Shown in pieces: positions 52,823 through 62,786 of a DNA stretch of 64,000 nucleotides. The notes under the pieces were generated by a model that saw nothing but the letters and a program-made list of their open reading frames with translations, did no database searches and was not told the origin of the DNA. Numbering within the stretch: the stretch's first letter is position 1; the number at the start of each line of letters is the position of its first letter. The DNA is from Lucinisca nassula (lineage: Eukaryota; Mollusca; Bivalvia; Lucinida; Lucinidae). The position numbers were made by a program, and so were the translations under genes. The stretch is taken from the NCBI GenBank assembly GCA_963580285.1, contig OY757010.1:73312738-73376737 (forward strand), written 5' to 3'.

Positions 52823-53390
52823 AAGATGTCAAGTCCTAAATTCTGGGAAAATAAGAAACACATTATCAACAATGTGTCGTCTGCTGATTTAGCCCAGAGA
52901 AAGGCTGACCCCTGAGCTTCTGAAAGGACCTTTCCATCTTTGACTCCTGACCTGTTTGTAAGCGTGAACGTGTCAACATGGCCACCCTGATAAACTCCCA
53001 ATATGATGAAGAGTACAGCTGGCAAGGTAATGGATACTTGATTCTTGCACACCAGACAAGGAAATCCGTGATTTTACCCTGGGATAGAAATTTATGTTCT
53101 GACCCTGGTGTTCCGACCCCAAATCGAAAATAATCGCGTGTTTGATAAAGGCACTGGTTGTTTACAACCTCCTGCGCGACGTCGTAATGCGTGACGTCAC
53201 TAAACATTCCTGTTGTGTCATCACAAAATGGCGGACGTCGGTAACCGAAGTGACAGTAGCATTAAAAATTCGAAATAGAAATGAAAGGTATGCAAGAAAA
53301 AGAAGCCAATATGGGTGTGATGCCGGACAGTGTCCCTCGGGACAGATTTTTCAATCCACCCCTCACACCCATATAAGATTCTTATATTAT
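52823..53390. other. Unassigned; possible 5' exon region
   Basis: A GTGACGTCAC at 53191 lies ~35 bp upstream of an ATG in good context (cacaaaATGGCGGAC, 53228), which opens only 16 codons. gtaac at 53241 could be a splice donor. Nothing is confirmed. Confidence 0.3.
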
Positions 53391-53958
53391 ATGACGGTTC
53401 CAGCGTAAAGGCTGACTTATGTAAAGTTTGCTGGTGTCTGATGCTCTGTCTCTGGTTGGGCCCACTGGAGTCATACTGTTAGTTTTCTTTTGCTCCAACA
53501 TTTCAGTGGTTTGTTGTCGAGTCCTCGCCGTTTTTTTTTTTTTCATCTCTGTGGTTGTTTGATTTTTGTTTGCTCGGAGATGCTGCAGGCCTTCATGCGG
53601 ACTGAACAAATTATTTGTCTAAATCGCGACGGAATCAAAGGCGAGGATTGCGGCCGCGTTAAATCGATTTAACCCATCAGTGAAATTCTTTTCACTGACC
53701 GTTCCAAGGCGGTTCTTCTGCCGTGGTTTATTTTTATTATTTGTCTGAGAGTGTGTGTATCGCTTATATCTTTTTGCTTCTGATAGCTAATTGACCATTT
53801 TGTGGGAAAGTTGCTATTGATGTTTCCATTAGGGTCAAGTTATTTTTTCCATTTGGTGGGCAAGAAACACAGATTGGTGGTGTGGGTTAAATGTATCGAT
53901 TCCTGATCATTGCCTTCACTTCTATTTTGTATTTTTGCACAAAAGCATAGAGTGTTTC
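53391..53958 (+). mobile_element. PLE 3' UTR copy P12
   Basis: It runs from tgacggttccagcgtaaagg (last codons SMTVPA and stop) through the full UTR to ccttcacttctattttg. Confidence 0.9.
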
Positions 53959-53964
53959 TTGACT

Positions 53965-54660
53965 GATGTAGCTGTATGTTCTTCGCTAAAAATGTATTTG
54001 TTTTTAGATGAGCCTCCATCTGCGGTATAAATTCTTTTATTTGTAGGTTCTCGAAAATTTGATAGTACAGTCCTGTACCTCTGTCTTGTACCTTGGCACA
54101 CATGTAAGTCTCTTTTTTCCAGTCATAGAGATCACACCCCATGCCGTATCAGGCTCTGCTCCATATCGGTCATGAGCAACTCTAGCCGGGTCTGTATAAC
54201 GTTCACCAGTACGACGCCAGACCCTTCTTCGACCATCACGAAAAGCCAAGTTAAACCGGGATTCGTCACTGAACATAACGTGAGACCAATGGTTAATGTC
54301 CCTGTGAACACCACACAAAATGCGCTTTACTGTCCCTAGCTTCCAACGGCAGAACAACTTGCGTAAGGTCACTCGAGTAAAGGCGATTTCGGATCGTCTG
54401 TCTTGAGACATTAACCCCTCTTCCTCGGCGCAGGCATTACTGAAGATCTGTTGACGTTAGTCTCCGGTTGCGTAACGCTTGATTGACAACAAGGCGGTCA
54501 TCGCGTCCGTTAGTACTCTTCTGGCGTCCACTTCTCTGCAAATCCGCAACTGCTCCTGGCCTACGATAGCGTGCCCATAGTCGACTGACAACTGCCTGTG
54601 ACGTATTTATAGCATTTGCCGTCTCCAACTGCGTACTTCCGGTCTGGAGCATACCAAATG
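53965..54660 (-). pseudogene. Tc1/mariner-like transposase, broken
   Basis: The minus strand 54437-54652 has an N-terminal helix-turn-helix DNA-binding part (GSTQLETANAINTSQAVVSR, LWARYRRPGAV, RSGRQKST). 54037-54411 follows in another frame with the DDE-domain segment MFSDESRFNLAFRDGRRRVW, GERYTDPARVAHDRYG and WGVISMTG; the D of FSDES is the second catalytic Asp. A frameshift separates the two parts near 54420, and the C-terminal part, including the third acidic residue, is lost at the PLE boundary. No matching inverted ends were found. It is an inactive copy of a Tc1-type transposon. Confidence 0.8.
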
Positions 54661-55035
54661 TTCTTCATCGTCGAGCCTCCGATAGTCGAATCATGGTTCT
54701 AATAACGAATTTGTTTATGAAATCGTTTCATACAGCACTTCAACAGTCGATACAGAAAGTTTTATCGTAATCTCGCATCAGTAAACCGGGTTGTCACTGT
54801 TAAAATTCACGTACTACCACATGTACAATTTTTGCCTCCGTCCTACGCCACTCGAGCATATATATCATACTGCTCAACGATAGAATATACACACATGATA
54901 GTCAGTTGACATGGTACACCCGATATCTGATTATTCCTAATGTTTAGGCTGATGGGCTCGAAGGAGCCCGAATAACCCCTACTTTTTATGAACAGTATAT
55001 GTAAACACTGTACGTGGTAGCTCAGTTTGTTCCTA
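54661..55035. other. Flank of the Tc1-like remnant, unassigned
   Basis: gatgggctcgaaggagcccg at 54951 can form a short hairpin. Otherwise nothing was recognised. Confidence 0.3.
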
Positions 55036-55228
55036 GAAGCCTCCGTGGTGTATTGGTTATGCTACTCGCCTTGTAAACCAGGAGTCGCAGGATCGATTCC
55101 GGGCTTCTGCAGACTTTCGAATGAGTCTTTAAACAGAGGTCCCGTCTCCGTATGACCTTAGCTGATGGTGAGACGTAAAACTCGCTCAATCACTCCTCGC
55201 TCACTCACTCACTCACTCACTCACTCAG
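55036..55228 (+). mobile_element. SINE family B with (CACT)n tail
   Basis: Head gaagcctccgtggtgtattg, B box ggatcgattccgg, tail gatgagtctttaaacagagg, then ctcactcactcac. Confidence 0.92.
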
Positions 55229-55304
55229 TTTGTTCCTCATCAAAGAAACATACAGATACACAAGCATCCATATTTGCAATCTTGTACGCGTATATCAGAA
55301 GATA

Positions 55305-55592
55305 TGATCACGAAAACACGCCAATATAGTTTTGATCCCCTTGAACCCCACTTTTATATAGTAAAACTGGGGTTTCCGGGGGTATATCTTATTTTTTCTT
55401 ATTTCTGCTCTAAAATATAGATTGTGGGTACTCGTTAGAACCGCCTCGATTAGGCGGTTCTAACGAGTGCCCACAATTTATATTTGGAGCAGAAATAAGA
55501 AAAATATCACAATTTTTCATCATAAAATTTTCATTTTTTTTTCTGCGATAAAGGTGGCAATGTATTTGTATAGGCGTGCTTGCGTAATGGAA
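55305..55592 (+). mobile_element. H1 hairpin MITE (duplication unit 1)
   Basis: Ends gatcacgaaaacacgccaa and ataggcgtgcttgcgtaatgg, with both internal stems intact. The following ~130 bp is repeated after the MITE at 56419. Confidence 0.95.
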
Positions 55593-55714
55593 CAACAAAG
55601 AAGGTATGTACAATTTGGTCTTCTGGTAAGCCCGTACCATGTGGAAAGATTGCTATGATTGGCCGACAAGAATTTGGCAAGTTGTACTGTAGCTTGCCTT
55701 ATACGTTTGTAATG

Positions 55715-56014
55715 AAAGCCCCCGCCAATAGGGGCTTTAAGAAATATATGGGCTGCATGATGCTTCCACGCAGAGCTGAATCCGGCCCGCACACTAGTAC
55801 TGGTAAACCGCTTAGAGGATCTAAGTCTGTCCAGGAACCGCGGTGCGAGGCGGACCGCCCATGCTATTAAACCCTATTGGTTTCATTGGGCGGCAGGGCT
55901 TGAGGTGTCATTTCATCTCAATGTCGGGTAAAAGCCCCACAAAATTGGAAGCAACGTCTCCAGAATGACCTTTACAGTGTTGACGGGGACGTTAAACCTC
56001 AAATCAAACAAAAA
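55715..56014 (+). mobile_element. R300 retroposon with 12-bp target duplication
   Basis: acgtttgtaatg flanks it at 55703-55714 and 56015-56026; unit 2 has the single empty site at 56814-56825. The insert begins with the hairpin aaagcccc..ggggcttt and ends in a caaatcaaacaaaaa tail. Confidence 0.96.
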
Positions 56015-56265
56015 ACGTTTGTAATGCAAGGGGTAAATGTTATTAAGTGCGACCCATAGCCTTTGTTACTTTCGAGAAATCCAGGCGAATTTTGTCTCAC
56101 GGCTGCATCTGTTAACAAATCCCGATTTCCTAGATCATGCTACATTAATCCTCTATGAGAACCAGTTTCCTACAAGTAACTTCATTATTTATGCTTTGGG
56201 CGGGGTTTGTGGCTAAGCAAAACCGTATTTTGCCCCGGCTTTCGATCCAAGTATATTATCATCAC

Positions 56266-56407
56266 AAAATCACGCCTACATAATTTTTGTCCCCTCAAAC
56301 CCACTTTTAAATAGTAAAACTCGGGTTTTCAGAAGTATACATTTGAGAAAATTTTTTTGGTTGTAAAATTTTCAATATGTATCTGAATAGGCGTATTTTC
56401 GTATTGC
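56266..56407 (+). repeat. H1-derived MITE with deleted centre
   Basis: tcatcacaaaatcacgcct and aataggcgtattttcgtatt ends with most of the centre lost. The unit 2 counterpart (57057-57283) keeps part of the right centre. Confidence 0.8.
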
Positions 56408-56417
56408 ACGAACTTTA

Positions 56418-57290
56418 CATCACGAAAACACGCCTATATAATTTTGATCCCCTTGAACCCCACTTTTATATAGTAAAACTGGGGTTTCCGGGGGTATATC
56501 TTAATTTTTCTTATTTCTGCTCTAAAATATAGATTGTGGGTACTCGTTAGAACCGCCTCGATGAGGCGGTTCTAACGAGTGCCCACAATTTATATTTGGA
56601 GCAGAAATAAGAAAAATATAACAATTTTTTCATCATAACATTTACATTTTTTTCTGCGATAAAGGTGGCAATGTATTTGTATAGGCGTGTTTGCGTAATG
56701 GAACAGCAGAGAAGGTCTGTACAATTTTGTCTTCTGGTAAGCCCGTACCATGTGGAAAGATTGCTATGATTGGCCGGCAAGAATTTGACAAGTTGTACTG
56801 TAGCATGTCTTGTACGTTTGTAATGCAAGGGGTAAATATTATTAAGTGCGACCTATAGCCGTTGTTACTTCCAAGAAATCCAGGCGAATTTTGTCTCACG
56901 ACTGCATCTGTTAACAAATCCCGCTTTCCTAGATCATGCTATATTAATCCTCTATGAGAACAAGTTTCCTTTAAGTAATTGCATTATGCTTTGGGCAAGG
57001 TTCGTGGCTAAGCAAAATCGTATTAAGCCTCGGCTTTCCATCCAAGCATATTATCATCACGAAATCACGCCTGCATATTTTTTGTCCCCTCAAACCCCAC
57101 TTTTAAATAGTAAAACTCGGGTTTGCAGAAGTATACATTTTTCTTCTTATAGTAATGCTCAAAACACAGATTGTGGAAACTCGTTTTGAGCAGACATGTG
57201 AAAAAAAAAATATCTGAAAAATTTCATTTTTTTTATGTTAATTTTCAATATGTATTTGAATAGGCGTATTTTCGTACTGCACGGACTTTA
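56418..57290 (+). repeat. Tandem segmental duplication, unit 2
   Basis: It repeats unit 1 without R300. It contains a full H1 MITE at 56419-56700 and a partly deleted one at 57057-57283. Confidence 0.92.
56419..56700 (+). mobile_element. H1 hairpin MITE (duplication unit 2)
   Basis: acatcacgaaaacacgcct to ataggcgtgtttgcgtaatg, almost identical to 55305-55592. Confidence 0.95.
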
Positions 57291-57342
57291 AATACACGTT
57301 ATAGATGGGCCCCGTCAAGCAATTTTGGTACTTATCGCCTAT

Positions 57343-57408
57343 GCGAGCAGCAAAGGTTCAGGCGAGCCTGTGCATCCGCGCAGTCTCGCCAGAACCTTCG
57401 CTGCTCGC
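57343..57408. repeat. Hairpin with ~25-bp arms
   Basis: gcgagcagcaaaggttc with aggcgag is complementary to ctcgcc with agaaccttcgctgctcgc. Confidence 0.85.
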
Positions 57409-57937
57409 TCATACAAGCAGTGAATCAAGAGGAACCTTCAGACATAAAGCCATATCCCTGGCACCTCTGAATGGCTGGGCATGCGCGGTTAAAATTTGTC
57501 ATGACGGAATGCTCAGATAATTGTTTTGTTGTTGTTGTTTTTTTTGTCTCTGCGAGGCAATTATAACAGAGGATCACAACATTTGTTTTATTGGAGTAAA
57601 TAAGAAGAAAAGCCCTATGAGTGCCAGTTTCTTTTATCAGTTACCCCCTATATATATTGTATGGTAACGCATTGACCTGATAAAGATATGCTATCTCTGG
57701 ACAAGTGAGCTTCATAACGTCAACGTGACATTGCACTTTTATGAATGAACCGGACTACTGAAAAATGACAAAAATGTTATTGCTACTGAGAAAAATGGAA
57801 GAATTACATAAAAAATATCATAGTTAAAGTATGGTCAGCTGATACAAAATATATCGACCGCCAGAATGCTGGGTCAACTGAGGAACATCAATAACTGATC
57901 GTAAATCGCTAATTTAAGAGTGCATAAGGGGATAAAC
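57409..57937. other. Unassigned
   Basis: No coding signal or known repeat was recognised. Confidence 0.3.
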
Positions 57938-58053
57938 TGATAAATAGAATACCAGGTGCGTATCATTTGATATCAAGCCTCGCGATTCTACAAGCGTTCT
58001 CGAAGCCTATCCTGGTAAACTTGATATCAAAAGACACTCACCTGGTATTCTCT
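57938..58053. repeat. Inverted-repeat element, ~36-bp arms
   Basis: aaatagaataccaggtg and catttgatatcaag are matched in reverse by cttgatatcaaaag and cacctggtattctctattt. Confidence 0.85.
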
Positions 58054-58516
58054 ATTTACTACTTCTCATAGCGCACATTCTTTATAACTATAAAAGTCAA
58101 AAAAGACAAATGCTGCAGTTATAACGAAAATCCTCAGTAGTTTTATAGGAATGACTGTATTGGGCGAATATGTCATATCTCGGCATCAGGGGGCGTCAAA
58201 CATTTTTCTCTTTTACGACAGAAAGACTTTTGCTCAGGTGCTATCGACAGTCAATCCTCGTCATGTTCATATACCGTAAAAGTGCCATGTTAACACTTAC
58301 TTTAGAACTATGCAACAAGAGGGCATACGATATTGTAAACACAAAGAAAGAAAAAATGAAACGTTTTAGATATGTGTTTGAAATGAGTATAATCTTAATT
58401 TAAGCTAGTAAGAGCGACAGATTCCTTTTTCTTCTCCTGGAAAACGACACAAAATGACCGTCAAGGGATGACGAGCCGTTTAACTCTTAACATAACAAGA
58501 TGATGACAAGCAGCCT
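58054..58516. other. Unassigned
   Basis: A 77-aa plus-strand ORF (58170-58403) shows no resemblance. Confidence 0.3.
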
Positions 58517-58540
58517 TTTCGGTGCTTTCTTCCATTCTGC

Positions 58541-59416
58541 TTATTTTCAAAATACTGAAACACCTATAATTTGCTATAAATATAACAAACCTGTTAGATC
58601 TATCATTTTTAATTTCAATAAACTTGTTTCAGATCTTGATATTGATACTAATACTCCTGATTCATGTGATTTAAAAACTCAAAGTATTGCTATCCTGCTG
58701 CTGGTCATGTAATTACTGGCAATTTGAAAATTATTCCTGATTCTAGGATAAGGAATATAATTTCTAAAGGACTGAAATATCGGTTTCCTTCTAAAATTGA
58801 TTTCAGTAAATGTAGAGATGAAATCGCTGCTTCCTTGAATGAATTTGGTAATCGATGGTGTAACCGAGAGTATGTTGAGTATAAAGCCCTTAAGGACTGG
58901 AAACTTAGCATTTTAAAACTAGTGAATAAACGCATTTCTTTCTATTCTCAAAATACTAACTTATTACCTCCTAAGCCCAAGACGTCTTTACGTCATCTTA
59001 AACTAGGTATTCAAGAATTTCATAAGAAGTTTGTTTTGGCCCCTGCAGACAAGGCCGCTAACAACGTCGTCGTTGTGTGACGGCTCCACTATGTTAACAC
59101 GCTTAAGCAGGAGCTTGGTGGTACTAAGGCCTATAAACTTCAGCCTTTAGCTGAAGAGAGAGCTATAGTAGATAAACATGTTTGTCTTTCAGCCACCAAG
59201 TTTGCTGTGTGTGTTAACGAAGGCCAAGACAAGCTTCCTACGCTATACTGGTTACCAAAACTTCATAAAAAACCTTACAAAGCACGGTTTATTGCAAATT
59301 CTAGCTCTTGCACTACCACTGAACTTTCTAAATGATTAACTTCCTGTCTTACTGCTATTAAAACGCATGTAATTAAATATTGTGATAAAGTCTTTGAAAG
59401 ATCAGGAAGAAATCTG
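58541..59416 (+). pseudogene. PLE N-terminal region and fingers, with TGA at the conserved site
   Basis: Readable blocks are AYFQNTETPIICYKYN, VRSIIFNFNKLVSDLD, RIRNIISKGLKYRFP, DWKLSILKLVNKRISF, LGIQEFHKKFVLAPADKA and NNVVVV, then TGA (59078-59080). The same frame goes on as RLHYVNTLKQELGGTKAY, TLYWLPKLHKKPYKARFIAN and SSSCTTTELSK, a second TGA at 59333-59335, then LTSCLTAIKTHVIKYCD and RSGRNLFWSIK. A one-base deletion in the A run near 59430 shifts into the downstream ORF. The second TGA and the deletion are private lesions; the first TGA is shared with other copies. A frameshift also separates the first ~60 codons near 58670. Confidence 0.85.
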
Positions 59417-59418
59417 TT

Positions 59419-60579
59419 TTGGTCTATAAAAATTCGAATGAGGTTTTAAATAAATTGAAATCTAGACATTTTCGTGCTTCTAGTCTGTCTACCTACGATT
59501 TTTCCACTCTTTACACTACACTTCCTCATAATCTTATAAAAGAAAAGCTTAATGATTTAATTGAATGGGCTTTTTACAGAGAAGATTCTCTCTATCTTGC
59601 ATGTAATGTCAGAAATGCATTTTTCACTTCTAAAGAGCATAAGAATTATACACTTTGGTCATGTCAGAAAGTGTGTGATGCCCTCACCTTTCTACTTGAC
59701 AATATTTATATTAGATTCGGTACTAAGTTATTTAGACAAATTATGGGTATACCGATGGGTACTAATTGCGCACCTCTTGTGGCTGATCTGTTCTTGTATT
59801 GTTATGAAAGAGACTTCATTTTGTCGCTTTCCATTGATAACCAATCTGAAATTATTGAAGCTTTTAGCTCTACTTCTAGATATTTAGATGATTTATTAAA
59901 TATTGATAATACCTATTTTGATGGTTTGATCAGTCAGATTTACCCCCTAGAACTTCAGTTAAATAAAGCAAATTCTTCTGATACCGAGGCCCCGTTTTTG
60001 GATTTACATCTATCTATTGTAGATGGATTTGTTTCGTGCAAAATTTATGATAAACGCGATGACTTTGATTTTGAGATTGTAAATTTTCCTTTTTTGGATG
60101 GTGATGTTCCTCGTGCGCCATCCTATGGCGTTTATATTTCGCAATTAATTCGATTTGCCAGAGTGTGTAGTCATGTAACTGACTTCAACACTCGTAATAA
60201 ATTATTAACGGCTAAACTCCTTAATCAGGGTTATCGGTACCATAAACTACGCAAAGCCTTTTCAAAATTTTATAGACGCCATTCTGATTTAATTTCAAAA
60301 TTCAATATTGGACTTAAATCTCTTCTGCAACAAGGTCTATCGGAACCCGAATTTTATGGTGACTTAGTATATAAATTCAGAAAAATATATATCCGCAATG
60401 ACTTCAGCACCCAATTTCGTAAAATCATTCTTCGATATAAAAAGATTGGGTACAACATGGATATTATACGACAGACTGCATGCATGGTAGTTAACCCAAT
60501 CACGGTTGGCAACTTTGCTTCCCTCTTTAATTGCACGCCGGTGGGTCAGGCCTCAGATTCTATGACGGCTCCAACGTAA
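59419..60579 (+). CDS. PLE-like reverse transcriptase domain, 386 aa
   Basis: This ORF encodes the catalytic part of a Penelope-like RT. Motif A is STYDFSTLYTTLPHN with D27; motif B is GIPMGTNCAPLVADLF starting at G110; the YLDD box lies at 155-158, giving a complete Asp triad. A basic C-terminal region (RNKLLTAKLLNQGYRYHK, KAFSKFYRR, KFRKIYIRNDF) corresponds to thumb and tail. The true protein starts far upstream; the Met at 59419 is only the first in this frame, downstream of a one-base deletion. No GIY-YIG endonuclease is seen, as in endonuclease-deficient PLE groups, or it may lie outside the recognised frame. The ORF is uninterrupted to its natural stop, so the copy is young. Confidence 0.88.
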   Translation: MVYKNSNEVLNKLKSRHFRASSLSTYDFSTLYTTLPHNLIKEKLNDLIEWAFYREDSLYLACNVRNAFFTSKEHKNYTLWSCQKVCDALTFLLDNIYIRFGTKLFRQIMGIPMGTNCAPLVADLFLYCYERDFILSLSIDNQSEIIEAFSSTSRYLDDLLNIDNTYFDGLISQIYPLELQLNKANSSDTEAPFLDLHLSIVDGFVSCKIYDKRDDFDFEIVNFPFLDGDVPRAPSYGVYISQLIRFARVCSHVTDFNTRNKLLTAKLLNQGYRYHKLRKAFSKFYRRHSDLISKFNIGLKSLLQQGLSEPEFYGDLVYKFRKIYIRNDFSTQFRKIILRYKKIGYNMDIIRQTACMVVNPITVGNFASLFNCTPVGQASDSMTAPT

Positions 60580-61191
60580 AGGCTTATTGAAAATTAGAGA
60601 GATAATGTTGGTTGGTGCCTGATGCTCTGTCTCTGGTCGGGCTCATCGGAGTCTAACTGTTGGTTTTCTTTTGCTCCAGCATTTCAGTGGTTTCTTGCTG
60701 TCGAGTCCTCACCGTTGTCTCACCTCTGTGGTTCTTTGATTTTTGTGTTCACGGAGATGTTGCACTGATGAGTTAGGAGGCCTTCATGCGGACTGAACAA
60801 ATTATTTGTCTAAATCGCGACGGAAGTAAGGGCGAGGATTGTGGCCACGTAAAATCGATTTAAGCCCCCCAGTGGAAATCTTCCACTGACCGTTCCAAGG
60901 CGGCTCTTCTGTGGCGATTTATTTATGTTGTCGTTTGTTACTTACTGTGTGTATCACTTGTGTCTTTTGGTTTTGGATGGCCATATGGCCATTTTGTGGG
61001 AAAGTAACTGTCCTTATGGCCTTCCTTTGTTTAGGTTTCCATTATGGTCTGGTCGCTTAATGTTTGTATTTCTTTCCCTTTGGTGTCTTTTATGGGTGGA
61101 GTAAGTTAATTGTGTCAATTCCTGATCTTTGTTTTATTTCTACTTTTTATATTTTGTTTGTGTTGTTTTAAGTCCCCGTCAATACTACTTA

Positions 61192-61400
61192 GGTCATTTT
61201 TGAGACGTTGCTTCCGATTTTGTTGGACTTTGACCGGACATTAATATCTCAAGCCCTACCATCAAATGAAACGGCTAGAGTTTAAGGAGCACCACTTTTC
61301 TTGGGCAGGCTTAGACTTAAGCAATTTACCAGTACCCGAATTTGGTCGGTTTCAGCTCTGTGCAGAAGCACCCTGTATCCCAATCTATTTCTCCAAGATG
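61192..61400 (-). mobile_element. R300 copy, minus strand
   Basis: gagacgttgcttccgatttt, caagccctaccatcaaatg, gggcaggcttagacttaag, ggtcggtttcagctctgtgc. Confidence 0.8.
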
Positions 61401-61507
61401 GGAGGGGTGCGTCTTTAAGCGTTATTATCAGGATCATATTGTTCAAAGCTAACGCTAATAACATGTACCTTATTTCACGTATTCTTAACGCGGCAAATGC
61501 TCGAACA

Positions 61508-61659
61508 TCACGAAAACACGCCTCAAAGAGGCGGCTCTGCGAGTACCCATAATCTATATTGAGTAGATATATAAAATATCAGGATTTTTATCCGAAAACT
61601 TTCACATTTTGGTGGTAAATATTTACAAATATATTTGGAAAGGCGTGTTTTCGTAATCT
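61508..61659 (+). repeat. H1 MITE with large internal deletion
   Basis: catcacgaaaacacgcct is joined directly to the right half of the central stem (aaagaggcggctctgcgag) and the right end ggaaaggcgtgttttcgtaa. The deletion removes the left interior. Confidence 0.85.
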
Positions 61660-62034
61660 ATGTCTGCTACAATGGCAGTACCTTTTGCATGAGATTCTCA
61701 CATTTTTTTCAGCAAAAACCACTGTAGTAGTCGTGGTTCCTGCTGGGACCATGAACGTGTTTGCCAGGCTAACGATGCTTTGAACAACTGATCCCAGATC
61801 CTGAAGAAAATGATGAATAAAAGCTTATTTTCAGAAGGAAAATTAGCAAAGAAATAGAAAAGACGGCACACAGAGAAAACTATTTTCCTTACGAATAAGT
61901 CTAGATAGCTTGTCAATTCTCATTAAGTAAAAAAACAATCGGAATCCCCACCATAGATGCCTCTAATTCCATTAATCTGGATAAATAAGAAGATATTCCA
62001 CGTTTTATCCTGTATAGACTGGGTTAAGAGATTC
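61660..62034. other. Unassigned
   Basis: No recognised repeat or gene. Confidence 0.3.
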
Positions 62035-62222
62035 GAAGCCTCAGTGGTGTAGTGGTTACGCTACTCGCCTTGATAACCAGGGGTCACAGGATCGATCCCG
62101 GGCTTCTCCATACTTTCGGATGAGTCTTTAAACCGAGGTCCCCTCTCCGTATGACCTTAGCTGTTGGCGGGACGTAGACCTCAAACACTCACTCACTCAC
62201 TCACTCACTCACTCACTCACTG
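62035..62222 (+). mobile_element. SINE family B with (CACT)n tail
   Basis: gaagcctcagtggtgtagtg, ggatcgatcccgggcttctc, gatgagtctttaaaccgagg, then (cact)9. Confidence 0.93.
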
Positions 62223-62716
62223 GCTCAAGAGAAATTCTGTCTATTACATTTGCCCTCACATGAAGCGGAGAACGAAGAACACTTTTGTATTATAAATGTT
62301 GAGTTTAATTATTTGTATTTTTTGACTGTTTTATTGTGCACCGAGGATGCGACAGCGTGCATGTAATGGTAAAGGTACAAAAATATGCTGTTCAAGTAGC
62401 TTGGCTTTTACTATGTGACGAGGCATCTCTTTTAATATTACTGTTGTTGTGGCATCTTATCTGCCATGCGACTCATTTTATGAATATTTGCATGACCAAG
62501 TCTATGGAATTTGTCAGTGAACGACAGCTTTTTTCCCTACCCACTGCTTAAACGTGGAAGGCAATAATAGCGTCCAAAGACATCCAATTACCAGTATTAA
62601 AACTCATTGTAATTCTCTACTGCAGCCGTCAGATATGCGTGTGGCAGCTAAATATATGTCATAGCAAGAAGGCTACTTTCAATCACGTTCGTGAAATAAA
62701 TACTCTTGTAAGCCAA
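62223..62716. other. Unassigned
   Basis: No recognised repeat or gene. Confidence 0.3.
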
Positions 62717-62786
62717 ACAGTGTCTCTGACGGAAGCTGTGAGTTAATTGTATCGATTCCTGATCATTGCCTTCACTTCTATTTTGG
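62717..62786 (+). mobile_element. PLE 3'-terminal fragment P14
   Basis: tgtctctgacggaagctgtg, then ttgtatcgattcctgatc and gccttcacttctattttgg are the PLE terminus only. Confidence 0.85.

Larger units (their letters stand above)
55305..56417 (+). repeat. Tandem segmental duplication, unit 1
   Basis: The order H1 MITE, ggaacaacaaagaagg, ggtaagcccgtaccatgtgg, ttgtctcacggctgcatctg, ggctaagcaaaaccgtatt, H1-derived short MITE is repeated from 56418 to 57290. Unit 1 holds an extra R300 insertion. Confidence 0.92.
58517..61145 (+). mobile_element. PLE copy P13, most complete
   Basis: It starts at cggtgctttcttccattc (codons VLSSIP of P7), covers the N-terminal region, the RT and the full 3' UTR, and ends at tttatttctacttttta. 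It lacks only ~270 bp of the most upstream coding sequence seen in P7. Confidence 0.93.

Noticed and set aside
52753..53052. Secreted-protein exon (hydrophobic ITLPAVLFIILGVY segment) on the minus strand
   Set aside because: The frame opens at GTG, not ATG, its last part is H1 MITE sequence, and there is no convincing splice site.
60745..60800. CTGATGAG in the PLE 3' UTR (also at 3490, 14620, 22990 and 28030 copies) as a hammerhead
   Set aside because: The core word is present (gcactgatgagttaggagg) but no stem II plus CGAAA or GAAA follows, and no NUH site can be placed. It is a chance match.
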